NCBI GenBank assembly: GCA_905182195.1
Contig: CAJJAW010000007.1
Coordinates: 62,001-126,000, forward strand
From: Alphaproteobacteria bacterium UBA4588
GTDB taxonomy: Bacteria > Pseudomonadota > Alphaproteobacteria > Rhodobacterales > Rhodobacteraceae
Direction of reading: 5' to 3'
Length of the DNA stretch: 64,000 bases
This document shows, one piece after another, positions 54,127 to 63,647 of this stretch (the first letter of the stretch is position 1; every line of letters starts with the position of its first letter). The position numbers were made by a program, and so were the translations under genes. Below the pieces are notes generated by a model. That model saw only the letters and a program-made list of their open reading frames with translations. It had not been told where the DNA came from and made no database searches.

Positions 54127-55896
54127 ATGGATATAAAATTGTCATCCACAAAACAAATCAACCAGCGCAAACTTTTTGTTTGGTTGTGGCAAGGTTACCT
54201 GCGGCGGCATGTTTGGGTGTTGGCCTTCATTGTCATCCTCATGATGATTGAAGGAAGTATGGTGGGCGGGCTTGCATGGATGATGCAACCCTTATTTGAT
54301 GGTGTATTTGTTGGTGGCAGCTATACCCAGCTTTGGGTCGTCGGTGCAATTGTGTTTTGCCTGTTTCTTGCCCGCGCGATTTTGTCTGTGGTGCATCGAG
54401 TACTGATGACTAAAATTGCCAAGGAATCTGTTGCTGACCTTCAAAATGATCTTTTAAGCCACCTTTTAAGTTTAGATATGGGATTTTTCGCCCAACATGC
54501 CCCCGGTTACCTAATGGAACGTGTGCAGGGCGATGTGCAGGCGGTGGGCACCATTTGGGGGCTTATCGTACGAGGTGCCGCACGGGATTTAGTTGGTTTG
54601 ATTTCACTGTTTGCAGTTATGCTTTCAATCGATTGGCTCTGGACCCTTGTTGCACTCATGGGCGCTCCTTTGCTAATGGGGCCTTCTCTGATAGCTGCTC
54701 GTTACACTCGCAAACAAGCTAGCAAAGCCCGAGAAGTAGCAGCCAATATGGCCACCAGGCTGGATGAAGCGTTTCACGGTGTCGGCACAATCAAACTCAA
54801 TGGTTTAGAACGCTATTATGCTGACCGCTACCGCACACTCACCCAGAGACAAATTAAGGTTGAAGTAAAAACCCTTTTTGGTACTGCCGTGATACCCTCA
54901 TTGGTTGATATCATGAGCGGTATCGGCTTTGCTGGTGTCATAATTTATGGTGGCTATGAAATCATCAGTGGTGCGAAATCCATTGGCCAATTCATGGCAT
55001 TCTTCAGTGCACTTGGATTGGCTTTTGAGCCGCTGCGTCGCCTTGCGGGGATCACTGGATTGATCAATGCGGCCTCGGTATCTATCCAACGGATGCGCGA
55101 TATTCTTAATCAAAAGCCAAAGTTTCTAGGCCCTGACCAACCAAAATCATTCTCTGCAGAGGGCGATATTGAGTTTAAGAATGTGAGCCTTCATTTTGGC
55201 GATATGCAAGTGTTAAATAATATTTCTTTCATCGCCCCAGCTGGTAAAACTACCGCCTTAGTCGGCGCGTCTGGCGCAGGTAAAACTACAATATTTAACG
55301 CCTTAACAAGGCTTTATGCGCACAGCAGTGGTGAGATCACGGTTTCTGGCGTATCAAACGCCGAAATTGATCCCAACGCCCTGCGCGCCAATATTTCGGT
55401 GGTCTCACAAGACAGCTTGCTGTTTGATGAAACACTTGGAGAAAATATCACCCTAGGCTCTGTGGATGTAAGCCAAAAGAAACTCAAAGACGTCGTCTCG
55501 GCAGCACATGTAGCAGATTTCCTGCCGTCTCTTCCCGACGGCATAGATACTGAGGTCGGACCACGCGGATCAAACCTATCGGGCGGGCAACGCCAACGTG
55601 TGGCCATAGCAAGAGCCTTACTGCGCGATACCCCTATTTTGCTGTTAGACGAGGCCACCTCGGCGCTGGATACGAAGTCCGAAGTTATGGTGCAAAATGC
55701 CTTGGATAAATTGTCACAAAACCGCACTACCTTGGTGATTGCACACCGGTTGTCCACCATTGTCGCCGCCGATCAGATTATTGTCATGGACCAAGGCAAA
55801 ATCATTGAGCACGGCACCCACGCGGAACTAATCGCCTCCAGTGGCTATTATTCTGATTTGTGCAAACTTCAGTTTGGCGTATCTAAGGATCGGTAG
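54127..55896 (+). CDS. MsbA-like ABC exporter (fused membrane and ATPase domains)
   Basis: A 589-residue half-transporter that works as a homodimer in the inner membrane, flipping lipids or exporting hydrophobic compounds. Six transmembrane helices span about 25-310. The ATPase domain has Walker A VGASGAGKTT, signature LSGGQRQRVAIARALL, Walker B PILLLDEATSALD and the H-loop IAHRLSTI. All are intact. It overlaps the convergent glycosyltransferase gene by 28 bases at its 3' end; a link to cell-surface glycan synthesis is possible but unproven. Confidence 0.92.
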   Translation: MDIKLSSTKQINQRKLFVWLWQGYLRRHVWVLAFIVILMMIEGSMVGGLAWMMQPLFDGVFVGGSYTQLWVVGAIVFCLFLARAILSVVHRVLMTKIAKESVADLQNDLLSHLLSLDMGFFAQHAPGYLMERVQGDVQAVGTIWGLIVRGAARDLVGLISLFAVMLSIDWLWTLVALMGAPLLMGPSLIAARYTRKQASKAREVAANMATRLDEAFHGVGTIKLNGLERYYADRYRTLTQRQIKVEVKTLFGTAVIPSLVDIMSGIGFAGVIIYGGYEIISGAKSIGQFMAFFSALGLAFEPLRRLAGITGLINAASVSIQRMRDILNQKPKFLGPDQPKSFSAEGDIEFKNVSLHFGDMQVLNNISFIAPAGKTTALVGASGAGKTTIFNALTRLYAHSSGEITVSGVSNAEIDPNALRANISVVSQDSLLFDETLGENITLGSVDVSQKKLKDVVSAAHVADFLPSLPDGIDTEVGPRGSNLSGGQRQRVAIARALLRDTPILLLDEATSALDTKSEVMVQNALDKLSQNRTTLVIAHRLSTIVAADQIIVMDQGKIIEHGTHAELIASSGYYSDLCKLQFGVSKDR

Positions 55897-56558
55897 GCTC
55901 GCGCAAGATTTTCTGGCTTGGCCCCGGCTAAATACCGCATCAGCAAGATCAGGTTTTTGGCCCCACGGCGCATCCAACCCTGCTGTTGGTATTTTTCTGC
56001 CCCAGTGAAGGCATGGGCGCGTATCCGGCGCACCCGCTGGGCAAGCGCGCGGACCAAAGCCACATCCTCCATCAAAGGTTGATCAAGATAGCCACCTGCG
56101 GCATCATAGTCTTTGCGGCGCAGCAACAGTCCCTGATCACCATAAGGTAGGCACAGCAAATCCGTGCGCAGATTGGCCCATGCCGCGACCAGCTTTGCCG
56201 CCATGCCAGAGGCTCGAAATGCCAAGGAAAAACAAAGTGGGCATTCGTGCATCCGTTTTTGTACCTCTCCGGCCCAACCATCCTGCAAAATCGTATCCGC
56301 ATGCAAAACCATCACCCACTCCCCACGAGAAGCCTCCACACCGCGGCCCAGCTGCCCGCCGCGTGAGGTGGCGCCTGATATGATCTCAGCCCCCCAAGCC
56401 TCTGCAATGACCAGCGTGGCGTCGTTCGAGCCGCCATCAGTGACCATGACCTCACAGATCAAACCCGCGTCCAGCCCCTCCATCAGCGACAACAGGGTGG
56501 CCGGAAGGGAGCGCGCGGAATTGAGCGTGGGGATGACAATTGAGATGGGTGCGGACAT
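55869..56558 (-). CDS. Family 2 glycosyltransferase (TIGR04283-like)
   Basis: A 229-residue GT-A fold enzyme from ATG 56558 (the frame is open to 56648 over the ygfZ promoter). Start PISIVIPTLNSARSLPATLL, nucleotide-binding VTDGGSNDATL, and a DxD-like VMVLHADTIL. PLMEDVALVRAL is the later conserved acid block. This short subtype is often annotated as arsenosugar-type glycosyltransferase, but no arsenic genes are near. The 3' end overlaps the ABC exporter gene. Confidence 0.88.
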   Translation of the reverse strand: MSAPISIVIPTLNSARSLPATLLSLMEGLDAGLICEVMVTDGGSNDATLVIAEAWGAEIISGATSRGGQLGRGVEASRGEWVMVLHADTILQDGWAGEVQKRMHECPLCFSLAFRASGMAAKLVAAWANLRTDLLCLPYGDQGLLLRRKDYDAAGGYLDQPLMEDVALVRALAQRVRRIRAHAFTGAEKYQQQGWMRRGAKNLILLMRYLAGAKPENLARAYRSLDTPN

Positions 56559-56619
56559 GTGGCCTCTGGCTTTGCTGAGAAAACAGATTATATGGAAGAG
56601 TGAACCGAAGGAACAGCCC

Positions 56620-57351
56620 ATGGCCCAGCCTGAATACCCCCGCGGCATACTTCAAGTGACCGGCGATGACCGGATCAGCTTTTTGCAAAACTTGGTGACC
56701 AATGATATTTCGAGCACCGGTCTGCATTACACCGCCTTACTGACCCCTCAAGGGAAATTCTTCGCAGATTTCTTCGTTCTGGTGCGAGAGGGTGATATTT
56801 TAATTGATGTTGCCGACACATTGCAGCCAAGCCTGTTGTCACGTTTAAGCATGTACCGGCTCCGCGCCAAGGTGGATATTGCGCCCATGGAGTGTCCGGT
56901 TAACTGCGGTTTGGGGCCTGTGCCAGAAGGTGCGTTCCAAGACCCCCGAACCCCAGCCATGGGGTGGCGGGCCTATGGGGTGCAAGACAGCGATGTGATC
57001 GACTGGCAAGCCCTGCGCGTGGCGCATATCATTCCTGAAACTGGTATTGAGCTGGAGCCAGATCGTTTCATCTTAGAGATGGGTTTTGAGCGTCTCAATG
57101 GCGTGGATTTTAAGAAGGGCTGTTATGTTGGCCAAGAGATCGTGGCGCGGATGAAGCATAAAACCAACCTGCGCAAAGGGTTATGCCAGGTAAAAGTGTC
57201 TGGCATTACCTCGCCTGGGACCACCATCATAGCCAACGAAAAATCTGCTGGTGTGATTTATACACAGCACGACGGGCTCGCTTTGGCTTATCTGCGCTTT
57301 GACCGCATCACCGATCAGATGACAGCGGGTGACGCAATAGTAACGGTTTAA
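56620..57351 (+). CDS. ygfZ: Folate-binding YgfZ/GcvT-like protein (Fe-S maturation)
   Basis: Tetrahydrofolate-binding protein that helps certain Fe-S enzymes. From ATG 56620 with AAGGA eight bases upstream it has 243 residues; the much longer frame from 56164 is antisense glycosyltransferase and is rejected. Start blocks are [15 protein letters not shown] and [12 protein letters not shown], and the hallmark is [17 protein letters not shown] with the conserved cysteine. The stop overlaps the convergent efp stop in TTAA. Confidence 0.92.
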   Translation: MAQPEYPRGILQVTGDDRISFLQNLVTNDISSTGLHYTALLTPQGKFFADFFVLVREGDILIDVADTLQPSLLSRLSMYRLRAKVDIAPMECPVNCGLGPVPEGAFQDPRTPAMGWRAYGVQDSDVIDWQALRVAHIIPETGIELEPDRFILEMGFERLNGVDFKKGCYVGQEIVARMKHKTNLRKGLCQVKVSGITSPGTTIIANEKSAGVIYTQHDGLALAYLRFDRITDQMTAGDAIVTV

Positions 57352-57911
57352 GCGCGCTCAGTGTATTCCATAGATATCGTATCCACGATGATCATCTCAT
57401 CTTGGCCCACAAACGGCGGCACCATAACCTTAATACCATTATCCAAGACCGCAGGTTTGAAAGAGTTTGCAGCAGTCTGGCCTTTGACCACAGGCTCAGT
57501 CTCAACAATCATGCAGGTTACTTTTTGCGGTAAGGATGCATGCAGCGCTTCTTCATCATGATACTCGATCTGCACCGTCATACCATCCTGCAGGAACGGG
57601 CGACGATCCCCCAACAGCGCAGCTGGGAGTTCGATTTGGTCATAGGTTTCCATATCCATGAACACCAACATACCGTCGTTTTCATATAAAAATTGTTGGT
57701 CCTTTTGATCTAATCGAACCTTTTCCACCTTGTCGGCAGACCGAAAGCGTTCATTTAGCTTTGAGCCATTCCGAAGATTGCGCATTTCAACTTGAGCAAA
57801 TGCACCACCTTTGCCAGGTTTTACATGATCGACTTTAACAGCGCTCCAGAGACCACCATTATGTTCCAGTACGTTTCCAATCCGAATTTCGTTCCCGTTA
57901 ATCTTTGGCAT
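57348..57911 (-). CDS. efp: Translation elongation factor P
   Basis: Ribosome factor that relieves stalling at polyproline. The 187-residue protein has the three-domain EF-P layout, with the modifiable lysine Lys34 in [17 protein letters not shown] at the tip of domain I. C-terminal block [20 protein letters not shown] is family typical. No epmA/epmB genes are adjacent. Confidence 0.97.
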   Translation of the reverse strand: MPKINGNEIRIGNVLEHNGGLWSAVKVDHVKPGKGGAFAQVEMRNLRNGSKLNERFRSADKVEKVRLDQKDQQFLYENDGMLVFMDMETYDQIELPAALLGDRRPFLQDGMTVQIEYHDEEALHASLPQKVTCMIVETEPVVKGQTAANSFKPAVLDNGIKVMVPPFVGQDEMIIVDTISMEYTERA

Positions 57912-58126
57912 TTATAGAACCTTAAGCAAAAGGTTGAAGTTTAGTTAGTGCCGCCTATATCGAGGCAGCAAAAGTGTTTCAAGCCTATACATGTAAAATA
58001 CAGATGCACTGAGCCATGCGCTAAGCGCATGGCAGACATTCCAAAAGAGAGTACCCGAATCGGTTTAGTTGCTTCATAAGGAACAAACACCAAAGAGTTC
58101 AAGAGTGATAATTAAAAGGATACGAG

Positions 58127-58438
58127 ATGAAAGATTTCGTCGACGGCAATGCCTTTAACAACGAACAGGGCAACCGCGCCCGTAAATTATTTGCTGCTGT
58201 TGTATTGGCCGCACTAGATGACGCGATTGCGGATGACAAAAAATATGGCAATGGCCCCGAGCAGATTGCTCGCTGGGCCCGTTCCCGCGATGGCCGCGAA
58301 GTTCTATCTTGCGCGGGGATTGACCCCAATGAGCGAGTTGTATCCGGACTGATGGACTTTGTTGGCAAGGGTATCCGTACATCTGTGGCCTTAAGCCGCG
58401 AAGAGAGCGAACGCCGTCAGCAGGCTGAAGCAGCCTAA
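58127..58438 (+). CDS. DUF6280-type small conserved protein
   Basis: A 103-residue soluble protein beginning MKDFVDGNAFNNEQGNRARK, with the helical block ADDKKYGNGPEQIARWARSR in the middle. It matches a small family widespread in Rhodobacteraceae, of unknown function. AAAAGGA lies upstream of the ATG and a terminator follows, so it is probably monocistronic. Confidence 0.85.
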   Translation: MKDFVDGNAFNNEQGNRARKLFAAVVLAALDDAIADDKKYGNGPEQIARWARSRDGREVLSCAGIDPNERVVSGLMDFVGKGIRTSVALSREESERRQQAEAA

Positions 58439-58460
58439 GCCAATCGCTCTGGTTACGTTA

Positions 58461-58488
58461 CAAAAGCGCGCCCCTTTGGGCGCGTTTT
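58461..58488 (+). terminator. Rho-independent terminator after the DUF6280 gene
   Basis: CGCGCCC (58467-58473) pairs with GGGCGCG (58478-58484) around a four-base loop, with four T after and four A before. It could act in both directions. Confidence 0.82.
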
Positions 58489-58602
58489 GCCTTTGAACAC
58501 CCAAACATCGATATGCCGTGCCGCAAAAAATAATTTATCATCCGCATTCAAGGTGTTTCTTTCGGCCTGAGTTCAGTATGCAAAGCCTAGGGAGCGTTGC
58601 AA

Positions 58603-60064
58603 ATGACCAAAGCAATCATGATTCAAGGGGCCGGTTCAAACGTTGGAAAATCCATGTTAGTGGCAGGAATATGCCGCACCTTGGTTCAACGTGGGCATTC
58701 TGTAGCCCCTTTCAAGCCGCAAAACATGTCAAACAACGCCGCTGTCACCGTCGATGGTGGCGAGATTGGCCGGGCGCAAGCCCTGCAAGCCATGGCCTGT
58801 CAGCGTCCCCCCTATTGTGGATATGAACCCTGTATTGCTCAAACCCGAGACAGCCATTGGGGCGCAGGTAATTGTGCAGGGTCATCGCATGGCAACAGTC
58901 AAAGCCCGCGAATACTCAAAACTGAAGCCTCAGCTGATGCCCAAAGTACTGGAGTCCTTCCACCGCCTCGCCAAAACCGTTGATTACGTGATCATAGAAG
59001 GCGCAGGCAGCCCAGCGGAGATCAACCTGCGCGCCGGTGATATTGCCAATATGGGCTTTGCCGAAGCCGCCAATGTCCCCGTGGTCTTGATCGGCGATAT
59101 TGATCGAGGCGGCGTGATTGCGCAGATGGTGGGCACTTATGTAGTTTTACCGCCCGAAGATCGCAACAGAATTACCGGTTTTGCGATCAATAAATTTCGT
59201 GGCGACGTTTCGCTTTTTGACAATGGAATAAAAGCCATCTCACAAGAGACCAACTGGCGCAACCTTGGTGTTTTGCCATGGTTTATAGATGCATGGAAGT
59301 TACCAGCAGAAGATGTCATGGAGATCGCTACAAGACCAGGTGGCACGATCAAAATTGCTGTGCCACGTTTGAAACGTATTGCAAATTTTGATGATCTGGA
59401 CCCACTGGTGGCTGAACCTAATGTCACTGTTGAGATCATTGAGCAGGGCCAACCCCTACCTGGTGACGCCACTTTGGTAATCTTACCAGGAAGTAAATCA
59501 ACCATCAGCGATTTGGAGAACTTCCGTGCTAATGGCTGGGATATCGATCTGCAAGCCCATCACAGGCGCGGTGGAAAAATCCTTGGTATATGCGGCGGAT
59601 ATCAGATGTTGGGGCGCAGAATTCACGACCATAACGGTATTGAAGGGCCACCACAGTCAATTGATGGCTTGGGGTATTTAAACATTGAAACTACTATGAC
59701 ACCAAAAAAGAACCTGTCATTTGTCATGGCACATACCGTTAAGAGTCAAATACCTGTTAACGGGTATGAAATACATATTGGTGAAACCTCTGGCCTGGAC
59801 TGTGATTACGCTTGGTTACGGCTCGCCGATCGTACCGAGGGAGCAATGTCTGCCGATGGGCATGTGCGCGGCTGTTACCTGCATGGTCTTTTCGCGTCAG
59901 ACAGCTTTCGCGCAGAAGTATTGAGAGAGCTTGGAACTACATCCCAACTGGCCTCATATGATACTTCAGTTAACGACACGTTGAACCAACTAGCAAAGTT
60001 TATTGAACAGCACTTAGACGTTGAAGGATTAATCTCACTTGCCGAAGAGGTTGCCACAGACTAA
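58603..60064 (+). pseudogene. cobQ: Cobyric acid synthase CobQ, interrupted by a +1 frameshift
   Basis: ATP- and glutamine-dependent amidation of adenosylcobyrinate diamide to cobyric acid. The first frame starts at ATG 58603 (GGAG at 58591) with [19 protein letters not shown] and [20 protein letters not shown]. After CQRP it shifts, and the conserved continuation [20 protein letters not shown] is in the next frame, running to 60064. The shift lies in a run of six C at 58807-58812, where five C would keep one frame. The second half has glutaminase-like GGKILGICGGYQML with the Cys. The repaired enzyme would have about 486 residues. Recent decay, slippage or sequence error are all possible. Confidence 0.88.
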
Positions 60065-60293
60065 TTTTTACAGTCACCATAATATTGATTATGAATTTTT
60101 TGGTTGTGAACCTTAAATTATTTGCGTGCAACAAAGCTGCGGCAGCCATATGATACCCTGAAATTAAGTGAATGTATTCAGCTTCATAAGCACGCGGGTC
60201 CAGATCAATATCGATCACAGGTCCACCATCAAGTTCAATAGTTGCAAAATAAAATCTATTATTAGATAAAAGTCTATAAAACTTAGCGCCCAA
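60000..60293 (-). CDS. Hypothetical protein overlapping cobQ 3' end
   Basis: A 97-codon frame whose first 60 residues look protein-like (FYFATIELDGGPVIDIDLDP, RAYEAEYIHLISGYHMAAAA), with the remainder less so and running 65 bases into the convergent cobQ. I do not recognise the family. It may be a small real gene whose original stop has been lost, or a relic. Confidence 0.4.
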   Translation of the reverse strand: MGAKFYRLLSNNRFYFATIELDGGPVIDIDLDPRAYEAEYIHLISGYHMAAAALLHANNLRFTTKKFIINIMVTVKISLWQPLRQVRLILQRLSAVQ

Positions 60294-60410
60294 AAATAGC
60301 TAAGGGCCAGGTATTAAGTCTGGCTTGCATTTATAGCTTTGTGTTATTGGAAATTGCAGTCTCTGCAAAAGCCTAGCTAAAATCTGAGCCCAGAAAACCT
60401 AAAGGCAAAA

Positions 60411-61775
60411 TCAGTTACCAACCAAACCCTTAAGAACCCGATCCAACGCCTTTCCCTGTTTGCTTTTTGAAATTGGAGCTGTTCTCACCAAATTATAATA
60501 TTCAATTGGATCATAGGTTTTGACCCCCAACTCAAGCGAAACAGCCGTCAGCTTTCCTATTGAAGCCAAAACCGTATATGCTGCAATTTGTTCGTCAATA
60601 CTTGTTGAAATGCGGGTCACGCGGGCGTCTAGTAGTTCTTGCTCTGCGTTCAAAACATCCAAAGTAGTTCGTGCCCCAAGTGAAGCCTCCTCACGAACAC
60701 CGCGGAACGCCACACTGGCCGCTTCAATCTGACGGTCTATCGACTTACCACTGGCACGAGCCACATCGAGTAAAACAAAGGAATTCCGCACCTCTTGCTC
60801 AATATCCAGTAGGCCAATATGAAGTTCGGCCCGTTTAGAATCCCTCTGTGCCATTGCGGCCCGAGAGGCCGATGCTTTAGCCCCACCGCTATAGATTGGA
60901 CCGTCCACTGTAAGGTTGAAATCACGGTTTACGTTAGATGTCGAATTTGTATCAGTCAAATTAGCACTGCCATTGACTTTAAAGCGATTGGACGATTGTG
61001 CTATTTTTACATTAATCTCAGCAGCAGAAACCAAATGCTGTATCCGCTTTAAAGCTGGGTGATGCACACGTGCCTGTTCAATGGCCGCATCTACATTATC
61101 AGGCAAATCCGGTAAACCTGACGGTGTTATTAGATTTCCAGGTTTAAGCCCAACCACGGCTCGAAATTCAGCTGCAGCTTTGGTCAAATCACCTTCAGCC
61201 GATGCAAAACTAGCGCGCGCGCTGGCCAAACGTGCTTCAGCAAGAGCCACATCAGTACGGGTTACTTCGCCAACCTCAAAGCGGTCTTTGGCCGCTCGCA
61301 ATTCCTGTTCAATCAATTCAACATTAGCAGCGCGCAGTGTGACAAATTCAATAGAACTCCGATATTTCATATGAGCTTTGACGGTACGCAACAAAACAGT
61401 TTGTTCGATAGAAATTAGCAATTGACGGGTCGCCAAAACTGTTTCTTTTTGGGCCTGAATGTTAAGTTTAGATTTTCCAAAATCATACAAAAGCCAAGAT
61501 GCACTCAACTTTGCAGACAGGGCATTAGTTTCAGCGTTACTTGATGCACTATGGGAATATGTTGAGCTCCACTTGATGATTGGCCGCAAAGCCGCAACCG
61601 ATCCCGCTACCTTCTCATCTGCCGCCCGCAACAAAGCGCGGTTTTGCGCCAAAAGCCCACTATTTTTGTATGCATTGCGCAGACTATCACTTAGGGTTTC
61701 AGCTGCCCCAAGAGATGGCACAGAAAAAATTAACAACGCAGCGCAGGTATACTTAGCAATTCTTAGTTTAAACAT
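60411..61775 (-). CDS. tolC: TolC-family outer-membrane efflux/secretion channel
   Basis: A 454-residue outer-membrane channel protein with a cleavable signal peptide (about 1-25, ending LGAAE). Two OEP repeats follow (about 30-215 and 230-435), rich in alpha-helical coiled coil; LRAADEKVAGSVAALRPIIK and the second-repeat TTLDVLNAEQELLDARV are typical. It acts with inner-membrane pumps and adaptors, none of which is adjacent. It follows pcm on the same strand with a 35-base gap, an order common in this group. Confidence 0.92.
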   Translation of the reverse strand: MFKLRIAKYTCAALLIFSVPSLGAAETLSDSLRNAYKNSGLLAQNRALLRAADEKVAGSVAALRPIIKWSSTYSHSASSNAETNALSAKLSASWLLYDFGKSKLNIQAQKETVLATRQLLISIEQTVLLRTVKAHMKYRSSIEFVTLRAANVELIEQELRAAKDRFEVGEVTRTDVALAEARLASARASFASAEGDLTKAAAEFRAVVGLKPGNLITPSGLPDLPDNVDAAIEQARVHHPALKRIQHLVSAAEINVKIAQSSNRFKVNGSANLTDTNSTSNVNRDFNLTVDGPIYSGGAKASASRAAMAQRDSKRAELHIGLLDIEQEVRNSFVLLDVARASGKSIDRQIEAASVAFRGVREEASLGARTTLDVLNAEQELLDARVTRISTSIDEQIAAYTVLASIGKLTAVSLELGVKTYDPIEYYNLVRTAPISKSKQGKALDRVLKGLVGN

Positions 61776-61810
61776 CGAGTTCCCTCAGGAAAATAATCAT
61801 TTCAGATCAA

Positions 61811-62464
61811 TTAAAACGCAAAGTCATGCGCCATTTCAAATCCACACAGCACAGGCGCATAGGCATTGCAAGCAAACCGCCAAGACATGCACCCGTCAGT
61901 CTTATGCCCTACCCTCACCGCACCATGGCCTTTTTGGCGGAACACCGCAACTATTCGGCCACCTTCAACTAGTTGAGCAACCAACCCCTCAGGGATTTCA
62001 TCAACCGAACCTTCAATCATAATAACGTCAAACGGCGAATGTTTCGCGGCGCCATCTGTCAACTTACTTTGGACAACAGCCACATTCAAACAGCCCTCAG
62101 CCGCTAAAACGGCTTCAGCTTCCGCCACCATAACTTCGTTTTCTTCCAAAGCAACAACAGCTTCTGAAAGTTTTCCAATCACAGCGGCAGAATATCCCAT
62201 CCCGCAACCTACATCTAGAACTAACTCATTGCGCTGGATGTCAACAGCATCCAGCATCTTGGCGAATATGCGCGGCTCAAGTATATAACGGCCATTTCCT
62301 AGATTCAAAATGGCATCGGCATAAGTGGTTTCACGCAGGTTATCAGGCACAAACATTTCGCGTCTAACCTGGAGCATGGCATCAATTATTGGAAATTTTG
62401 TCACATCAGCCGGCCTGATCTGTGTGTCAACCATTGTGGTTCTGCGAGCCAAGAAATCAATCAT
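61811..62464 (-). CDS. pcm: Protein-L-isoaspartate O-methyltransferase
   Basis: SAM-dependent repair methyltransferase for isoaspartyl residues. From ATG 62464 (or 62485) it has about 217 residues. SAM motif I is LVLDVGCGMGYSAAVIG; VDTQIRPADVTKFPIIDAML and RREMFVP at the N-terminus match the Rhodobacter-type proteins found upstream of tolC. The role there may differ from classic Pcm. Probably cotranscribed with tolC. Confidence 0.88.
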   Translation of the reverse strand: MIDFLARRTTMVDTQIRPADVTKFPIIDAMLQVRREMFVPDNLRETTYADAILNLGNGRYILEPRIFAKMLDAVDIQRNELVLDVGCGMGYSAAVIGKLSEAVVALEENEVMVAEAEAVLAAEGCLNVAVVQSKLTDGAAKHSPFDVIMIEGSVDEIPEGLVAQLVEGGRIVAVFRQKGHGAVRVGHKTDGCMSWRFACNAYAPVLCGFEMAHDFAF

Positions 62465-62753
62465 TTCAGGTGTCCCTGTGGTCAAAAATTATGTAGTTTA
62501 TTCCACATGAAGAATGCGCCTGCAACGACAACATCGGCCTACATTCAAAAATCATGTCCATTCTGCGCGCAGAAGATGCGGATATCTGCAATGAATTTCC
62601 AGGTAGTTTATAAGACTTAGTTGAAAATCTTGTTTTGTTCAGTCTATGGTAAAGGAATAGATGATGATTTTCCACAACATCCGCTGGGAGTACTTTGAAA
62701 CCAAAGCCTAGGAAGTCTAGCTGAAAATTTTTACAAATTTGAGATAACGCTTA

Positions 62754-63647
62754 ATGTCAAAAATTGACTCTTACCCCAGACAATTAAGCAATCGAAACCT
62801 CGCTGGAATCTTATATTTTGCATCTGCAATGTTCCTATTTTCTGCTGTGGACACAACTGCAAAACTTCTAACAGAAAGCTTTCACCCCATCCAAGTAGCA
62901 TGGTCGCGCCAAATAGGTTTACTTTTTGGAATTCTCATTTTGTTACTATTAAAAGGGGCAGTAATTTTAAATACTGCTCACCCATGGTTGCAAATTGGCA
63001 GGGGTTTATTGGCAGGCACTTCGGCACTATTATTTATCATCGCAATATCGGTTGTACCTATTGCAGATGCTGTTGCTGTCAGTTTCATAGCACCATTTTT
63101 TGTAACCATTCTAGGAGCCTTAGTTCTAGGCGAACATGTTGGCCTTCGAAGATGGACTGCAATAGCTGTTGGCTTTGTGGCGTGTCTAATCATTATCAGA
63201 CCTGGTTTAGGTGTGTTTCATCCTGCAATAATTTTGGTTGTGATTGCAGCAATCGTTTATGCCTGTAGGCAAATATTGTCGCGAATACTTAGTGGTTCTG
63301 ACAGCATAATAACAACTGTGTCGTATACAGGACTTACGGCAAGTGTCTTTTTATCTTTACCCTTGCCGTTCGTATGGCGCACGCCAGCTTGGGGGTCAGA
63401 AATCTGGTTACTTTTGACATTGACTGTATTAGCTGCCCTTGCGGAGATTATGGTTATCAAGGCGCTTGAATTATCACAAGTTGTGGTGCTGGCGCCTATC
63501 CACTACACCCTATTAATTTGGGCGACCATCTACGGTTGGTTCGTCTTTGGCCAACTGCCTGACGAATGGACTTGGTTTGGCGCGTCCATAATATTTTTGA
63601 CTGGCATATATATGGTTCGACGAGAATGGACTGTAAAGAACCTATAG
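62754..63647 (+). CDS. EamA/RhaT-family DMT transporter
   Basis: A 297-residue inner-membrane protein with about ten transmembrane helices in two EamA repeats. Blocks are LYFASAMFLFSAVDTTAKLL at the N-terminus, AVAVSFIAPFFVTILGALVL in the first repeat and VVVLAPIHYTLLIWATIYGW in the second. It is AT richer than most genes here. Substrate unknown. Confidence 0.9.
   Translation: MSKIDSYPRQLSNRNLAGILYFASAMFLFSAVDTTAKLLTESFHPIQVAWSRQIGLLFGILILLLLKGAVILNTAHPWLQIGRGLLAGTSALLFIIAISVVPIADAVAVSFIAPFFVTILGALVLGEHVGLRRWTAIAVGFVACLIIIRPGLGVFHPAIILVVIAAIVYACRQILSRILSGSDSIITTVSYTGLTASVFLSLPLPFVWRTPAWGSEIWLLLTLTVLAALAEIMVIKALELSQVVVLAPIHYTLLIWATIYGWFVFGQLPDEWTWFGASIIFLTGIYMVRREWTVKNL

Noticed and set aside
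56164-56619. N-terminal extension of ygfZ by 152 codons
   Set aside because: It is antisense to the glycosyltransferase gene; the conserved ygfZ start with AAGGA is at 56620.
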